A stretch of 64,000 nt of DNA, taken from contig CAWIGB010000038.1 in NCBI GenBank assembly GCA_963835375.1, forward strand, positions 62,001-126,000, in the 5' to 3' direction. This document shows, piece by piece, positions 31,481 through 44,925 of the stretch; position 1 is the first letter of the stretch, and each line of letters begins with the position of its first letter. Origin of the DNA: Salinisphaera sp963835375. GTDB lineage: Bacteria; Pseudomonadota; Gammaproteobacteria; Nevskiales; Salinisphaeraceae. The translations under genes were made by a program, and so were the position numbers. Below the pieces are notes generated by a model. That model ran no database searches. It worked only from the letters and a program-made list of their open reading frames with translations, and had not been told where the DNA came from.

Positions 31481-31707
31481 TGTTTGACCAGCCCGCTGGA
31501 TCGCACGACACCGACCCGGAACTCTGGTCGGCGATTCTCGATGAGGAACGCCGCCAGGAAGAGCACATCGAGCTCATTGCCTCGGAAAACTGGACCAGGC
31601 CGAACGTGATGGCCGCCCAGGGCACGGTTTTCACAAATTAAGTATGCCGAGGGCTGTCCAGGCAAGCGCGATTATGGCGGTTATGACCATGTTGACGTCG
31701 CCTAACG
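31481..31707 (+). pseudogene. glyA 5' fragment (truncated serine hydroxymethyltransferase)
   Basis: Duplicate of the first about 75 codons of the intact glyA at 37017. It keeps the AATGAGGAGG ribosome-binding site but has GTG instead of ATG. It reads FDQPAGSHDTDPELWSAILDEERRQEEHIELIASENW, then reaches TAA at 31639-31641 after one base change. Similarity ends near 31707. Confidence 0.9.
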
Positions 31708-31862
31708 GTCGCCGGACGCCGGGGATGAAGTGAAGGCAAGGATATGGCGATTACAGCATCGGTTTCACGCCTGCCGGGCGTTCCGAAATGCTCGACAGCC
31801 CTAGCCCGCTCGTTCAGGCCGGCGGGAAAAAAACGCCATCGCGCAAGAAGGAGGAGCCCAAG

Positions 31863-31943
31863 ATGACAAGACACACCCACTCCGCCCGAACCGAACGGCC
31901 CGGACCGCCTCGATCGATTGTTTGCTGGATGTCGGGGCGTTAG
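31863..31943 (+). CDS. 26-codon leader ORF ahead of proV
   Basis: An ATG 7 bases after a very strong AAGGAGGAG (31848-31856) opens a 26-codon frame ending in TAG at 31941-31943, just 6 bases before the proV ATG. The peptide is basic and Ser/Arg/Pro-rich (MTRHTHSARTERPGPPRSIV...). proV has only a weak ribosome-binding site of its own, so translation of this leader may deliver ribosomes to proV. No family is recognised. Confidence 0.45.
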   Translation: MTRHTHSARTERPGPPRSIVCWMSGR

Positions 31944-31949
31944 ACGGCC

Positions 31950-33169
31950 ATGACAACCAAGCTGTCCGTAGAGCACATCTACAAGATATTCGGGGCGCAT
32001 CCAAAGCGCGCGCTGGAGCGCGTCAAGAAAGGGCAAGGCAAGGATCAGATCTTTGCCGAAACCGGCATGACCGTCGGTGTCTCGGATGCCAGTTTCGAGG
32101 TCAACGAGGGCGAGATCTTCGTGGTGATGGGCCTGTCGGGCTCGGGCAAGTCCACGCTGGTGCGCATGCTCAATCGCCTGATCGACCCAAGCTCCGGGGC
32201 GATCAGAATCAACGGCCGCGACATCACGAAGATGAGCCGCAAGGAGCTCATCGAGCTGCGTCGACACGAGATCAGCATGGTCTTCCAGTCGTTCGCGCTG
32301 ATGCCGCATCAGACGGTGCTGGAGAACACCTGTTTCGGTCTCGCCACGGCCGGCGTCGGCAAGCAGGAGCGCGAGAAGCGCGCGCTCGACGCGCTCGATG
32401 CGGTGGGCCTGAAGGCCAACGCCGACAGTTTTCCTGATGAGCTGTCCGGCGGCATGAAACAGCGCGTCGGCCTGGCACGCGCGCTTGCCGTCAACCCCGG
32501 CATCCTGCTGATGGACGAGGCGTTCTCTGCACTCGACCCGTTGATTCGCACGGAAATGCAGGATGAACTGCTGCGCCTGCAGTCCGAACAGGCGCGTACC
32601 GTGGTGTTCATCACCCACGATCTGGACGAAGCCATGCGTGTCGGCGACCGGATCGCCATCATGCAGAACGGGCGGGTGGTGCAGGTCGGCACGCCCGAAG
32701 AGATCGTGCGCATGCCGGCCAACGACTATGTCCGTTCGTTCTTCCGCGGCGTGAACGTCGGCCATGTGTTCACTGCCTGTAAGATCGCCAATCGCGATCA
32801 AGTCACGGTGATCGAACGGGCGGGATCGAGCGTGCGCGCGGCGCTGTCGCGACTCAACAAGCATGATCGGCCAGCGGCTGTGGTGCACGATCGCAACCGT
32901 CGTTATCTCGGCACGGTGAGCGCGGATTCGCTCGAGCTGTGTATCGAGAGCCTGTCCCGGAACGAGGAGGGCAACATCGAGCATGCCTTTGTGGAAGGCG
33001 TACCGGTGATCGAGTCGACCACGCCGTTGACCGAATTGCTCGAGCCGGTGGCCGAAAGTCCATATCCGGTGCCCGTGGTCGATGAGAACGGGCGCTATAT
33101 CGGCACGATCTCGCGCGCCACGCTGCTGCATACGCTCAACCGGACCGAACACGACCAGGATGCTGCCTG

Positions 33170-33170
<1 letters not shown>
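31950..33170 (+). CDS. proV: Betaine/choline ABC transporter ATP-binding protein
   Basis: 406-residue ATPase of the ProV/OpuAA/CbcV group powering import of quaternary amines. Seen: Walker A GLSGSGKST (about residues 60-68), Q-loop MVFQSFALMPHQ, signature LSGGMKQRVGLARAL, Walker B ILLMDEAFSALD and the switch His in FITHDLDEAMRVGDRI. Two CBS repeats follow at the C-terminus (VHDRNRRYLGTVS and PVVDENGRYIGTIS), as in osmotically regulated members. Start at 31950 is preferred, with the family N-terminus MxxKLSVEHIYKIFG. It overlaps proW by one base (TGATG). It lies inside the betaine catabolic island, so uptake for catabolism is likely. Confidence 0.93.
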
Positions 33171-34198
<1,028 letters not shown>

Positions 34199-34261
34199 GT
34201 CTTCCTTGACCAGGCTCGACACCCAGCCAGCCTGAATCGATCTTCGGACCGCGGCGGTGAT

Positions 34262-34385
34262 CAATCGTCCGAGCAAGGCATGCAGTCATCGCGGCGGCTG
34301 GCGCGATACTGGAAGTCGACCAAATAGCGCGATGCATATTGGCCGCACTTGAAGGCGTGATAGGTATTGGAAGGTCGCAGCTCGG
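34262..34385 (-). mobile_element. IS1595 (ISXO2-like) transposase C-terminal fragment
   Basis: On the minus strand NTYHAFKCGQYASRYLVDFQYRASRRDD matches the end of ISXO2-type transposases (YHAFK...YxxEFxYRFNRR) and is the same type as the remnants at 45895 and 59343. About 120 bases only. It occupies the place where a proX gene would be expected. Confidence 0.7.
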
Positions 34386-34439
34386 GAACCGGAGCCGCGA
34401 TCTAGCGAAACAGTCAGAAACTCAAAGGAGTAGGAACAT

Positions 34440-35549
34440 ATGAAATCACGCGCCGCGATCGCCTGGGAAGCAGGCAAGCCGTTGTCGGTCGAGGAAATCG
34501 ACGTGGCCGGCCCGAAGGCCGGTGAAGTGCTGGTGCGGATCGTCGCCACCGGCGTCTGTCATACCGATGCCTATACGCTGTCGGGCAAGGACCCGGAGGG
34601 CTTCTTTCCGCGTATTCTGGGGCATGAAGGCGGCGGCATCGTCGAGGAAGTCGGCGCGGGCGTGACGTCGGTGGCAGCGGGCGATCATGTCATCCCGCTG
34701 TATACGGCCGAATGCGGCGAGTGCAAGTTCTGTCGTTCCGGCAAGACCAATCTCTGCGGCGCCGTGCGCGAGACCCAGGGCCAGGGCGTCATGCCGGATG
34801 GCACCACCCGCTTCTCCAAGAACGGCCAGGACCTGTACCACTACATGGGCACCTCCACGTTCTCGGAATACACCGTGGTGCCCGAGGTGTCGCTGGCCAG
34901 GATCAGTCCCGAGGCCCCGCTGGACAAGGTCTGTCTGCTGGGTTGTGGCATCACCACCGGCATTGGTGCGGTCTACAACACGGCCAAGGTCGAGCCGGGC
35001 GCCACGGTGGCCGTGTTCGGTCTGGGCGCGATCGGGCTGTCGGTGATCCAGGGCGCCAAGATGATTGGTGCCGAACGCATCATCGCCATCGACCTGAACC
35101 CGAACAAGTTCGAGTTCGCCGGCCAGCTGGGTGCCACTGATTTCGTCAACCCGAAAGACTATGCCGATCCGATCCAGCAGGTCATCATCGACATGACCGA
35201 CGGCGGCGTGGACTACTCGTTCGAATGCATCGGCAACACGGACGTCATGCGGGCCGCACTCGAGTGCTGCCACAAGGGCTGGGGCGAATCCACCATCATT
35301 GGTGTGGCCGGTGCCGGTGAGACCATCGAGACCCGCCCGTTCCAGCTCGTGACTGGCCGCGTCTGGCGCGGTTCCGCCTTTGGCGGCGTGAAGGGCCGCA
35401 CCGAACTGCCGGATTATGTGGGCCGCTATATGTCGGGCGATATCAACATCGACGATTTCGTGACCCACAACCTGCCCTTTGAGCAGATCAACGAAGCCTT
35501 CGACCTTCTGCATGAAGGCAAGGCCATTCGTTCGGTCCTGCATTTCTGA
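34440..35549 (+). CDS. adhC: S-(hydroxymethyl)glutathione dehydrogenase / class III alcohol dehydrogenase
   Basis: 369-residue zinc alcohol dehydrogenase that oxidises the spontaneous glutathione-formaldehyde adduct to S-formylglutathione with NAD. Seen: catalytic zinc Cys in TGVCHTDAYTLSG, GHEGGGIVEEVG, structural zinc Cys set in CGECKFCRSGKTNLC, GCGITTGIGAV, Rossmann GLGAIGLSVI and GGVKGRTELPDYV. Start at 34440 with GGAG about ten bases upstream. Formaldehyde is released at three steps of betaine demethylation, which explains its position in the island. No S-formylglutathione hydrolase gene is visible next to it. Intact. Confidence 0.95.
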   Translation: MKSRAAIAWEAGKPLSVEEIDVAGPKAGEVLVRIVATGVCHTDAYTLSGKDPEGFFPRILGHEGGGIVEEVGAGVTSVAAGDHVIPLYTAECGECKFCRSGKTNLCGAVRETQGQGVMPDGTTRFSKNGQDLYHYMGTSTFSEYTVVPEVSLARISPEAPLDKVCLLGCGITTGIGAVYNTAKVEPGATVAVFGLGAIGLSVIQGAKMIGAERIIAIDLNPNKFEFAGQLGATDFVNPKDYADPIQQVIIDMTDGGVDYSFECIGNTDVMRAALECCHKGWGESTIIGVAGAGETIETRPFQLVTGRVWRGSAFGGVKGRTELPDYVGRYMSGDINIDDFVTHNLPFEQINEAFDLLHEGKAIRSVLHF

Positions 35550-35655
35550 AGCGCCTGCTGGAGAGCCGCTGCCCCGGCGCACTAATTGTGACCTCTCAGT
35601 AGATTGTTCATCCGAGCCGCAGTGCCTGAAGCTGATGGGTGCTGAAATCCGTTAG

Positions 35656-35695
35656 AACCTGTTAACACTATCCGCGCCGGTAGTGTTAACAGGTT
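35656..35695. repeat. Perfect 15-bp inverted repeat (hairpin) at adhC/IS481 junction
   Basis: AACCTGTTAACACTA, a 10-base loop, and its exact complement, followed by TT. It may serve as the adhC terminator or be the left end of the IS481 element; it lies 107 bases after the adhC stop. Confidence 0.7.
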
Positions 35696-35717
35696 TTAGG
35701 TGTAAAGAGCGGCCCGG

Positions 35718-36640
35718 ATGGACACGCGCAAGAACGCGCGACTCACTGTTGACAGTCGACAGGTGCTGGCGCGTCGCGTGATCGAACAGGGGCTCAGGCT
35801 GATCGATGCCGCCCAGGCCATGGCCGTGAGCCCGCGCACCGTCCACGAACTGGCTGGCGCGCTATCGACACGAAGGTTGGCTGGGTTGTCGGATCGAAGC
35901 TGTCGGACAAATCGATGCCCGCACCGGCTCTAAGCGGGCACGCATCATTCGCCTGCGCCGATAACCGGTTATTTATCGCGCGATCGAGCGCCAGACTGGC
36001 GTGCCTCGCGCGACAGTGACGCGCGTGCTCCAATGCGCTGAACCGGTTGCCGGCGTTTGAGCCGTAACAGCCCGGCCGACGCTACGAACATGCCGCACCG
36101 GGCTATCTGCTGCACTTGGATATCAAAAAGTGAATCGTTTCTTGCGTCCAGATCACTCCTGTGACGAGCGACCGGCGGCAAAAATTCCGTGGTGACGGCT
36201 GGGCCTATGTTCATATCGCCATCGATGATCCCGGCCGGGTGGCGCACTGCCACGATCCTGCCGGATGAGATTGGCGCCCGCGCGGTCCGGGCGCTGATCG
36301 CCGCGCTGCGTTACTGCCCGTGCCTGAGCGTGCGGTTGAATGCGGTGTTGACCGACAACGAGGCCTGTTATCCGTTCCGTCGATTTGCCCAGGTCTGCTG
36401 CCGGCTGAGCTTTGCGCCACCGGCGCACGCGGCCGTACTGGCCGCTTACCAACGGTAAAGCCGAGCGGTGGGTCCAGACGGCGTTATACGAATGGGGTTA
36501 TGCGCATGTCTATCAGGATGCCAATGGGCGCGCGGCCTATCTGCCGTACTGATGCCATGACTACAACTCAGCATCGACCTCACGCCAGCCTGCAGCGCAA
36601 ACCACCGATCTCAGCCAGCTGCGACCATCCGTGAACACTC
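35718..36640 (+). mobile_element. IS481-family transposase remnant
   Basis: The N-terminal block MDTRKNARLTVDSRQVLARRVIEQGLRL...VSPRTVHELA and AGLSDRS is a typical IS481 helix-turn-helix start. Later frames give RARIIRLRR, RQTGVPRATVTRVL, GWAYVHIAIDDPGRVA-like and, at 36455-36545, NGKAERWVQTALYEWGYAHVYQ, the C-terminal integrase-core signature. Many frameshifts and at least one small deletion; not functional. The 3' end abuts the duplicated regulator fragment at 36645. Confidence 0.85.
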
Positions 36641-36644
36641 TGGC

Positions 36645-39663
<3,019 letters not shown>

Positions 39664-39676
39664 GGAACAGAGCGTC

Positions 39677-40927
39677 ATGAACAAATATTCGATTTTTTCG
39701 ATCGCACGTAACGCGTTCTCCCATCACGAGAACTGGCAGGAAGCCTGGCGCAGCCCCGAGCCCCGGAAAGAATACGATGTGATCATCATCGGTGCCGGCG
39801 GCCATGGACTGGCGACGGCCTATTATCTGGCCAAGGAGCACGGCATAACCAATGTCGCCGTGCTCGAGAAAGGCTGGCTGGGCGGCGGCAACACGGCGCG
39901 CAATACCACCATCGTGCGCTCGAACTATCTCTACGATGAGTCGGCCGCGATATTCGAGAAATCGCTCAAGTTGTGGGAGGGGCTGAGTCAGGAGCTCAAC
40001 TACAACCTGATGTTCTCCCAGCGCGGCGTCTACAACCTGGGCCATTCGCTGCAGGATATGCGCGACATCCATCGTCGGGTGAATGCCAACCGCCTGAACG
40101 GTATCGACAGCGAGGTGGTCTACGCCGACGACATCAAGCGCGAGGTGCCGATCATCAATACCTCGCCGGATGCACGTTATCCGATTCTCGGCGCCTCGCT
40201 GCAACGGCGGGCAGGCACCGCGCGCCACGACGGCGTGGCCTGGGGTTATGCGCGAGCGGCAGATGCGGCCGGTGTCGACATCATCGAGAACTGCGAAGTC
40301 ACGGGTATCAATCGAGACGGCGGCAAGGTCACCGGCGTCGAAACCAGCAAAGGAACGATCCGGGCCAACAAGGTAGGCATCGTGGTGGCCGGGCATTCCG
40401 GCGTGCTGGCAGAGATGGCCGGCTTTTCGCTGCCGGTGGAGTCACATCCGCTGCAGGCTCTGGTTTCCGAGCCGGTCAAACCGATTATCGACACGGTCAT
40501 CATGTCCGGCGCGGTGCATGCCTACGTCAGCCAGTCGGACAAGGGCGAGTTGGTTATCGGTGCCGGCATCGATGCCTATCTCGGCTATAGCCAGCGCGGC
40601 GGCGTGGACATCATCGAGCACCAACTGGCCGCACTCAAGGAGATGTTTCCGATCTTTTCGCGTATGCGCATGCTGCGCCACTGGGGGGGCATCGTGGATA
40701 CCACGCCGGATGCCACCCCGATCATCGGCAAGACGCCGGTTCGGAATCTGTTCATCAACTGCGGTTGGGGCACCGGTGGCTTCAAGGCGACGCCGGGGTC
40801 GGGCTGGGCGTTTGCTCATACGCTGGCCACCGGTGAGCCGCATCCAATCAACGCGCCGTTCTCGCTGGATCGTTATACGACCGGTTACCTGGTCGATGAA
40901 CACGGCGCCGCCGGCGTTGCGCATTAG
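39677..40927 (+). CDS. soxB: Sarcosine oxidase subunit beta
   Basis: 416-residue flavoprotein subunit of heterotetrameric sarcosine oxidase, which oxidatively demethylates sarcosine to glycine with H2O2 and formaldehyde or methylene-THF. Seen: FAD motif DVIIIGAGGHGLATAYYLAKEH, GNTARNTTIVRSNYL, RRAGTARHDGVAWGYARAA, and WGTGGFKATPGSGWAFAHTLA at the end. 13 bases after sdaA. The order soxB-D-A-G is canonical and the length is the family norm. Intact. Confidence 0.97.
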   Translation: MNKYSIFSIARNAFSHHENWQEAWRSPEPRKEYDVIIIGAGGHGLATAYYLAKEHGITNVAVLEKGWLGGGNTARNTTIVRSNYLYDESAAIFEKSLKLWEGLSQELNYNLMFSQRGVYNLGHSLQDMRDIHRRVNANRLNGIDSEVVYADDIKREVPIINTSPDARYPILGASLQRRAGTARHDGVAWGYARAADAAGVDIIENCEVTGINRDGGKVTGVETSKGTIRANKVGIVVAGHSGVLAEMAGFSLPVESHPLQALVSEPVKPIIDTVIMSGAVHAYVSQSDKGELVIGAGIDAYLGYSQRGGVDIIEHQLAALKEMFPIFSRMRMLRHWGGIVDTTPDATPIIGKTPVRNLFINCGWGTGGFKATPGSGWAFAHTLATGEPHPINAPFSLDRYTTGYLVDEHGAAGVAH

Positions 40928-40956
40928 CGCGTACGGCCGAACAAGCAGGAGTTCCC

Positions 40957-41238
40957 ATGCTGCAAATCCCCTGTCCCTGGTGCGGTCCACGCGACCAGAG
41001 CGAGTTTTCCTACGCCGGCGAAGCGCATATCGAGCGTCCTGCCGACCCGTTTGCTCTGTCCGACGCCGAGTGGGCGGAGTATCTGTTCATGCGCCGCAAC
41101 ACGCGCGGACGCTTTCGCGAGCAGTGGCATCACGCCCACGGTTGTCAGCAGTTCTTCAATGCTGTGCGCGACACCGTGACAAACCGTATAGAGGCGACCT
41201 ATCGCCCGGCCGAGAGCGCCCCAGGAGGCCACTCATGA
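40957..41238 (+). CDS. soxD: Sarcosine oxidase subunit delta
   Basis: 93-residue zinc-binding subunit. The zinc ligands are visible: Cys6 and Cys9 in IPCPWCG, and His59 and Cys63 in WHHAHGCQQFF. Also FLRRN-type FMRRNTRGRFREQW. The stop overlaps the soxA start (ATGA). Intact. Confidence 0.96.
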   Translation: MLQIPCPWCGPRDQSEFSYAGEAHIERPADPFALSDAEWAEYLFMRRNTRGRFREQWHHAHGCQQFFNAVRDTVTNRIEATYRPAESAPGGHS

Positions 41239-44200
41239 CACAGCCCAATCGTCTAGCGTCCGGCGGTCGAGTCGATCGCGAGCGGCCGCTGTCGTTTACC
41301 TTCAACGGCAAGCGCTACACTGGCTATGCCGGCGATACGCTGGCCTCGGCGCTGATCGCCAACGGCGTGTCGGTGATCGGGCGCAGCTTCAAGTTGCACC
41401 GTCCGCGCGGCATCGTCGGCGCCGGCGCCGAAGAGCCCAATGCCATCATGCAGGTCGGTTCGGGCGCGACTGTGCGGCCCGATCAGCGCGCCACCCAGGT
41501 CGAGCTTTACGAGGGATTGGAAGCCTCCACGGTATCCAGCCTGTGGTTCGACCTCATGGGGCTCAACAATACGTTTTCGGGCATGCTGCCGGCCGGCTTC
41601 TACTACAAGACGTTCATGTGGCCTAAGAATTACTGGCCTTATTTCGAGCGCCAGATTCGCAAGGCCGCCGGGCTTGGGCACTCCCCGACGCAGCCCGATC
41701 CGTCCCGATACGACAAGATGCACGCGCACTGCGATGTGCTGGTGGTCGGCGGCGGGCCGGCCGGCCTGGCCGCGGCGCTCGTAGCCGGCCGCGCCGGTGC
41801 GCGGGTCATGTTGGTCGACGAGCAGGCCGAGTTCGGTGGTTCGCTGCTGTCCGCGTCCGAGACCATCAACGGCCGGCCGGCTGCCGACTGGGTCGCCGAG
41901 ACCGTCGCCGAGCTTGAGTCGATCCCCGACGTCCGCGTTCTCAAGCGGGCGACAGCGTTCGGACACTACGATCACAATTTCGTGGGGCTGGTCGAGGATT
42001 GCAGCGATTACGCCGGCGGCTCGAGCGACGACAACGCGCTCCGGCACCGCTATTGGCGTGTACGCGCGGCTCAGGTAGTCCATGCCACCGGCTCGCTCGA
42101 GCGTCCGCTGGTGTTCGCCAACAATGACCGGCCGGGCGTGATGATGGCCTCGGCGGTCTCGACCTACGTCAACCGCTACGGGGTGGCGCCGGGCAAGCGT
42201 GCGGTGGTGTTCACCAACAACGACAGCGCCTATCAGACCGCACTCGACCTGCACGCGGCGAATATCGAAGTCGCGGCAGTGGTTGATGTCCGCGCCAAGC
42301 CCAGGGGCGAATTGGCGCAGCGCGTTCGCGCGGCCGGTGTGCCGATCTACGGCGGCCACGTGGTGGCCAATGTGCGCGGTGCCCGGCGAGTCAAGCGAGC
42401 CGAGGTACAGCGGCTGTCCGGCGAGCAGCTGACCGGCGATCGCGTGCTCATCGACTGTGATCTGGTTGCGAACTCGGGCGGCTGGTCGCCGTCTGTCCAT
42501 CTGCACTGTCACACCGGTGCGCTGCCGGTATGGGACGATGAAACCGCGAGTTTTCTACCGCCGGCGTCGACAGAGGACCGACGCTCTGCGGGCGCGGTGA
42601 CCGGTGTCAACACACTGCGTGACTGTCTGGATCAGGGCATCAGTAGCGGTGGTGAGGCGGCGACTGCCGCCGGTTTCAAGCCGGGTACTGCGCCCGACCT
42701 GAGGGTGGAGGCGGCCCCGGCCGAAATGCCGATCCAGCCCTTCTGGCTGGTACCCAAGGGCCAGCCGATGAGCCGTGGACCCAAGCAGTTCGTGGATTTC
42801 CAGAACGATACCTCGGCGTCCGACATCGTGCTCGCCGCGCGCGAGGGCTACGAGTCAATCCAGCACGTCAAGCGCTATACCGCCCTCGGCTTTGGTACCG
42901 ATCAGGGCAAGCTCGGCAACATCAACGGCATGGCGATTCTGGCACGCACACTGGGTCAGAGTATTCCGGAAACCGGCACCACCACGTTCCGGCCGGCCTA
43001 TACGCCGGTGTCCTTCGGCGCCATGGCGGGGCGTGAGATGGGCGAACTCTACGATCCGATCCGCAAGACCGCCATGCACGAATGGCACGTGGTCCACGGT
43101 GCCCTGTTTGAGAACGTCGGCCAGTGGAAGCGTCCGTGGTACTTCCCGAAAGACGGCGAGACGATGCAGGAGTCGCTGGATCGTGAATGCCTGGCCACCC
43201 GCGAGCACGTTGGCGTACTGGATTCGTCGACGCTGGGCAAGATCGAGGTGCACGGACCAGACGCCAACGAATTCCTCGACATGATCTATACCGGCGGCCG
43301 GCGCAAGATGAAGTCCGGCACCTGCCGTTACGGTCTGATGCTGCACGAAGACGGCATGATCTTCGATGATGGTGTGACTGCCAAGCTGGGCGAGAACCAC
43401 TACCTGCTGACCACCACCTCCGGTGGCGCGGCAGGGGTGTTGCGCTGGCTCGAGCAATGGCACCAGACCGAGTGGCCGCATATGGATGTGTTTTTCACAT
43501 CGGTGACCGATCAGTGGGCCACCGTGGCGGTCAACGGGCCGGATTCGCGCAAGGTGGTCGAAGCGATCTGCGACGATATCGACTTATCCCGCGAGGCTTT
43601 TCCGTTCATGGCCTTTCGCGAAGGTACGGTCGCCGGTGTTTCGGCACGCATATTCCGTATCAGTTTCACCGGCGAGCTGGCCTTTGAGATCAACGTCGAC
43701 GCCAATTATGGCCGACATGTCTGGGACGCGATCATGGCCGCCGGCGAGCCCTACGGGATCACGGCCTACGGTACCGAGACGATGCATATCCTGCGCGCCG
43801 AAAAAGGCTTCATCGTCGCCGGACAGGATACCGACGGGACGATGACGCCCATGGACATGGGGATGAACTGGGCGATCGGCAAAAAGAAGATCGATTTCAT
43901 CGGCAAGCGCTCGCTCGAGCGTTCGGATATCGTTCGCACCGATCGCAAGCAGTTCGTCGGACTGCTGCCGACCGATCCCAAGGCGGTGCTGCCCGAGGGG
44001 GCCCAGTTGGTCTCCAGGAATGCCCGGCTGGACGAGCCGACCTTTGAGTCGCCGGTGCCCATGGAAGGCCATGTGTCATCGAGCTACTACAGCGCAGCCC
44101 TGGGTCGCTCCATCGCACTCGCGCTGGTCAAGGGCGGCCATGGGCGACACGGCGAAGTGATCCGCTCGCCGCAGCCCGACGGCAGCATCATCGAGGCGGA

Positions 44201-44252
44201 GATCACCGGCACCGTTTTCTACGACCAGGAAGGAGCACGTCAAAATGTCTGA
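41235..44252 (+). CDS. soxA: Sarcosine oxidase subunit alpha
   Basis: 1005-residue subunit. The N-terminal ferredoxin-like domain (FTFNGKRYTGYAGDTLASALIANGV) is followed by a NAD-binding flavin-reductase-like domain (DVLVVGGGPAGLAAALVAGRAGA near residue 170) and a C-terminal GcvT-like aminomethyltransferase domain (from about residue 600) that binds tetrahydrofolate and captures the methyl-derived C1 unit. Near the C-terminus: HILRAEKGFIVAGQDTDGTMTPMDMGM. The true start is 41235, after GGAGG and overlapping soxD; the frame itself is open far upstream. Overlaps soxG by 8 bases. Intact. Confidence 0.97.
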   Translation: MTQPNRLASGGRVDRERPLSFTFNGKRYTGYAGDTLASALIANGVSVIGRSFKLHRPRGIVGAGAEEPNAIMQVGSGATVRPDQRATQVELYEGLEASTVSSLWFDLMGLNNTFSGMLPAGFYYKTFMWPKNYWPYFERQIRKAAGLGHSPTQPDPSRYDKMHAHCDVLVVGGGPAGLAAALVAGRAGARVMLVDEQAEFGGSLLSASETINGRPAADWVAETVAELESIPDVRVLKRATAFGHYDHNFVGLVEDCSDYAGGSSDDNALRHRYWRVRAAQVVHATGSLERPLVFANNDRPGVMMASAVSTYVNRYGVAPGKRAVVFTNNDSAYQTALDLHAANIEVAAVVDVRAKPRGELAQRVRAAGVPIYGGHVVANVRGARRVKRAEVQRLSGEQLTGDRVLIDCDLVANSGGWSPSVHLHCHTGALPVWDDETASFLPPASTEDRRSAGAVTGVNTLRDCLDQGISSGGEAATAAGFKPGTAPDLRVEAAPAEMPIQPFWLVPKGQPMSRGPKQFVDFQNDTSASDIVLAAREGYESIQHVKRYTALGFGTDQGKLGNINGMAILARTLGQSIPETGTTTFRPAYTPVSFGAMAGREMGELYDPIRKTAMHEWHVVHGALFENVGQWKRPWYFPKDGETMQESLDRECLATREHVGVLDSSTLGKIEVHGPDANEFLDMIYTGGRRKMKSGTCRYGLMLHEDGMIFDDGVTAKLGENHYLLTTTSGGAAGVLRWLEQWHQTEWPHMDVFFTSVTDQWATVAVNGPDSRKVVEAICDDIDLSREAFPFMAFREGTVAGVSARIFRISFTGELAFEINVDANYGRHVWDAIMAAGEPYGITAYGTETMHILRAEKGFIVAGQDTDGTMTPMDMGMNWAIGKKKIDFIGKRSLERSDIVRTDRKQFVGLLPTDPKAVLPEGAQLVSRNARLDEPTFESPVPMEGHVSSSYYSAALGRSIALALVKGGHGRHGEVIRSPQPDGSIIEAEITGTVFYDQEGARQNV

Positions 44253-44925
44253 GATCAAGCGTGAGAGCCCGCTGGTCGGGCGAAGCGAGGCACTTCGCGG
44301 TGCGAATCTTCGTATCAGGGGCGGGGTGAGTCTGCGCGAGCGGCCGTTCCTGAGTCATATCTCGCTGCGCGGCAAGTGCGACGACACCGCATTTACTGAT
44401 GCCTGTGCAAAGGTGTTGGGCAACTCGTTGCCGACCACGCCGAATACCCAGGTCGAGGGCGACGGCGTGGTCGTCTGCTGGATGGGGCCGACGGAATGGT
44501 TGGTACTGGCCGAAACCGAAGCCGGCCAAGGGTTGCTGGAGTCGCTTCGCGCTGCGCTGGCGGGTATTCATTCCGGCGTGGTCGAGCTGTCCGGTGGCCA
44601 GACACTGATCGAGATCCGGGGCGAGCACGCGGTCGATACGCTGGCCAAGGGCACGACCATCGACCTGCATCCTCGGCATTTCGGTGCTGATCGATGCACG
44701 CGGACGCTACTCGCCAAGACGACCGTCTTTGTCCGTGTGGTGGATCCGGGACAGGCGTTTGAGATCGTTGTTCGGCGGAGTTTCGCGGACCACCTCTGGC
44801 AATGGCTTCGTGATTCCGGTCACGAATACGGCTGTGCCGTTGAGCCGCCACAGTCGCTCCTTCAAAACGAGGGGAGAAAAAATGCATACGAAGCCCCGGT
44901 ACCACGACGCGCGGTACGGGGATGA
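44245..44925 (+). CDS. soxG: Sarcosine oxidase subunit gamma
   Basis: 226-residue subunit related to the GcvT fold. Conserved: RERPFLSHISLRG, WMGPTEWLVLAE, VVELSGGQTLIEIRGEHAVDTLAKGTTIDLHPRHF and RSFADHLWQWL. It ends a little beyond the family norm with a charged tail. Overlaps both soxA and purU (4 bases, ATGA), indicating coupled translation. Intact. Confidence 0.94.
   Translation: MSEIKRESPLVGRSEALRGANLRIRGGVSLRERPFLSHISLRGKCDDTAFTDACAKVLGNSLPTTPNTQVEGDGVVVCWMGPTEWLVLAETEAGQGLLESLRAALAGIHSGVVELSGGQTLIEIRGEHAVDTLAKGTTIDLHPRHFGADRCTRTLLAKTTVFVRVVDPGQAFEIVVRRSFADHLWQWLRDSGHEYGCAVEPPQSLLQNEGRKNAYEAPVPRRAVRG

Larger units (their letters stand above)
31113..31707. repeat. Duplicated segment copy 1: regulator 5' end, divergent promoter, glyA 5' end
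   Basis: Nearly identical to 36645-37238. It covers the first about 115 bases of the regulator gene, the whole divergent intergenic region including the palindrome GTCTCTGCAGAGAC, and the first about 225 bases of glyA. The two copies are in direct orientation and bracket proVW, adhC and IS481 debris. Confidence 0.92.

Noticed and set aside
31432..31665. Small minus-strand open frames over the glyA fragment and again over glyA (36969-37703)
   Set aside because: They recur only because the DNA is duplicated; each is antisense to glyA and lacks a ribosome-binding site.
31638..33152. Minus-strand open frame of 504 codons opposite proV
   Set aside because: Antisense shadow of an intact ABC ATPase, low-complexity His/Arg/Gln-rich product.
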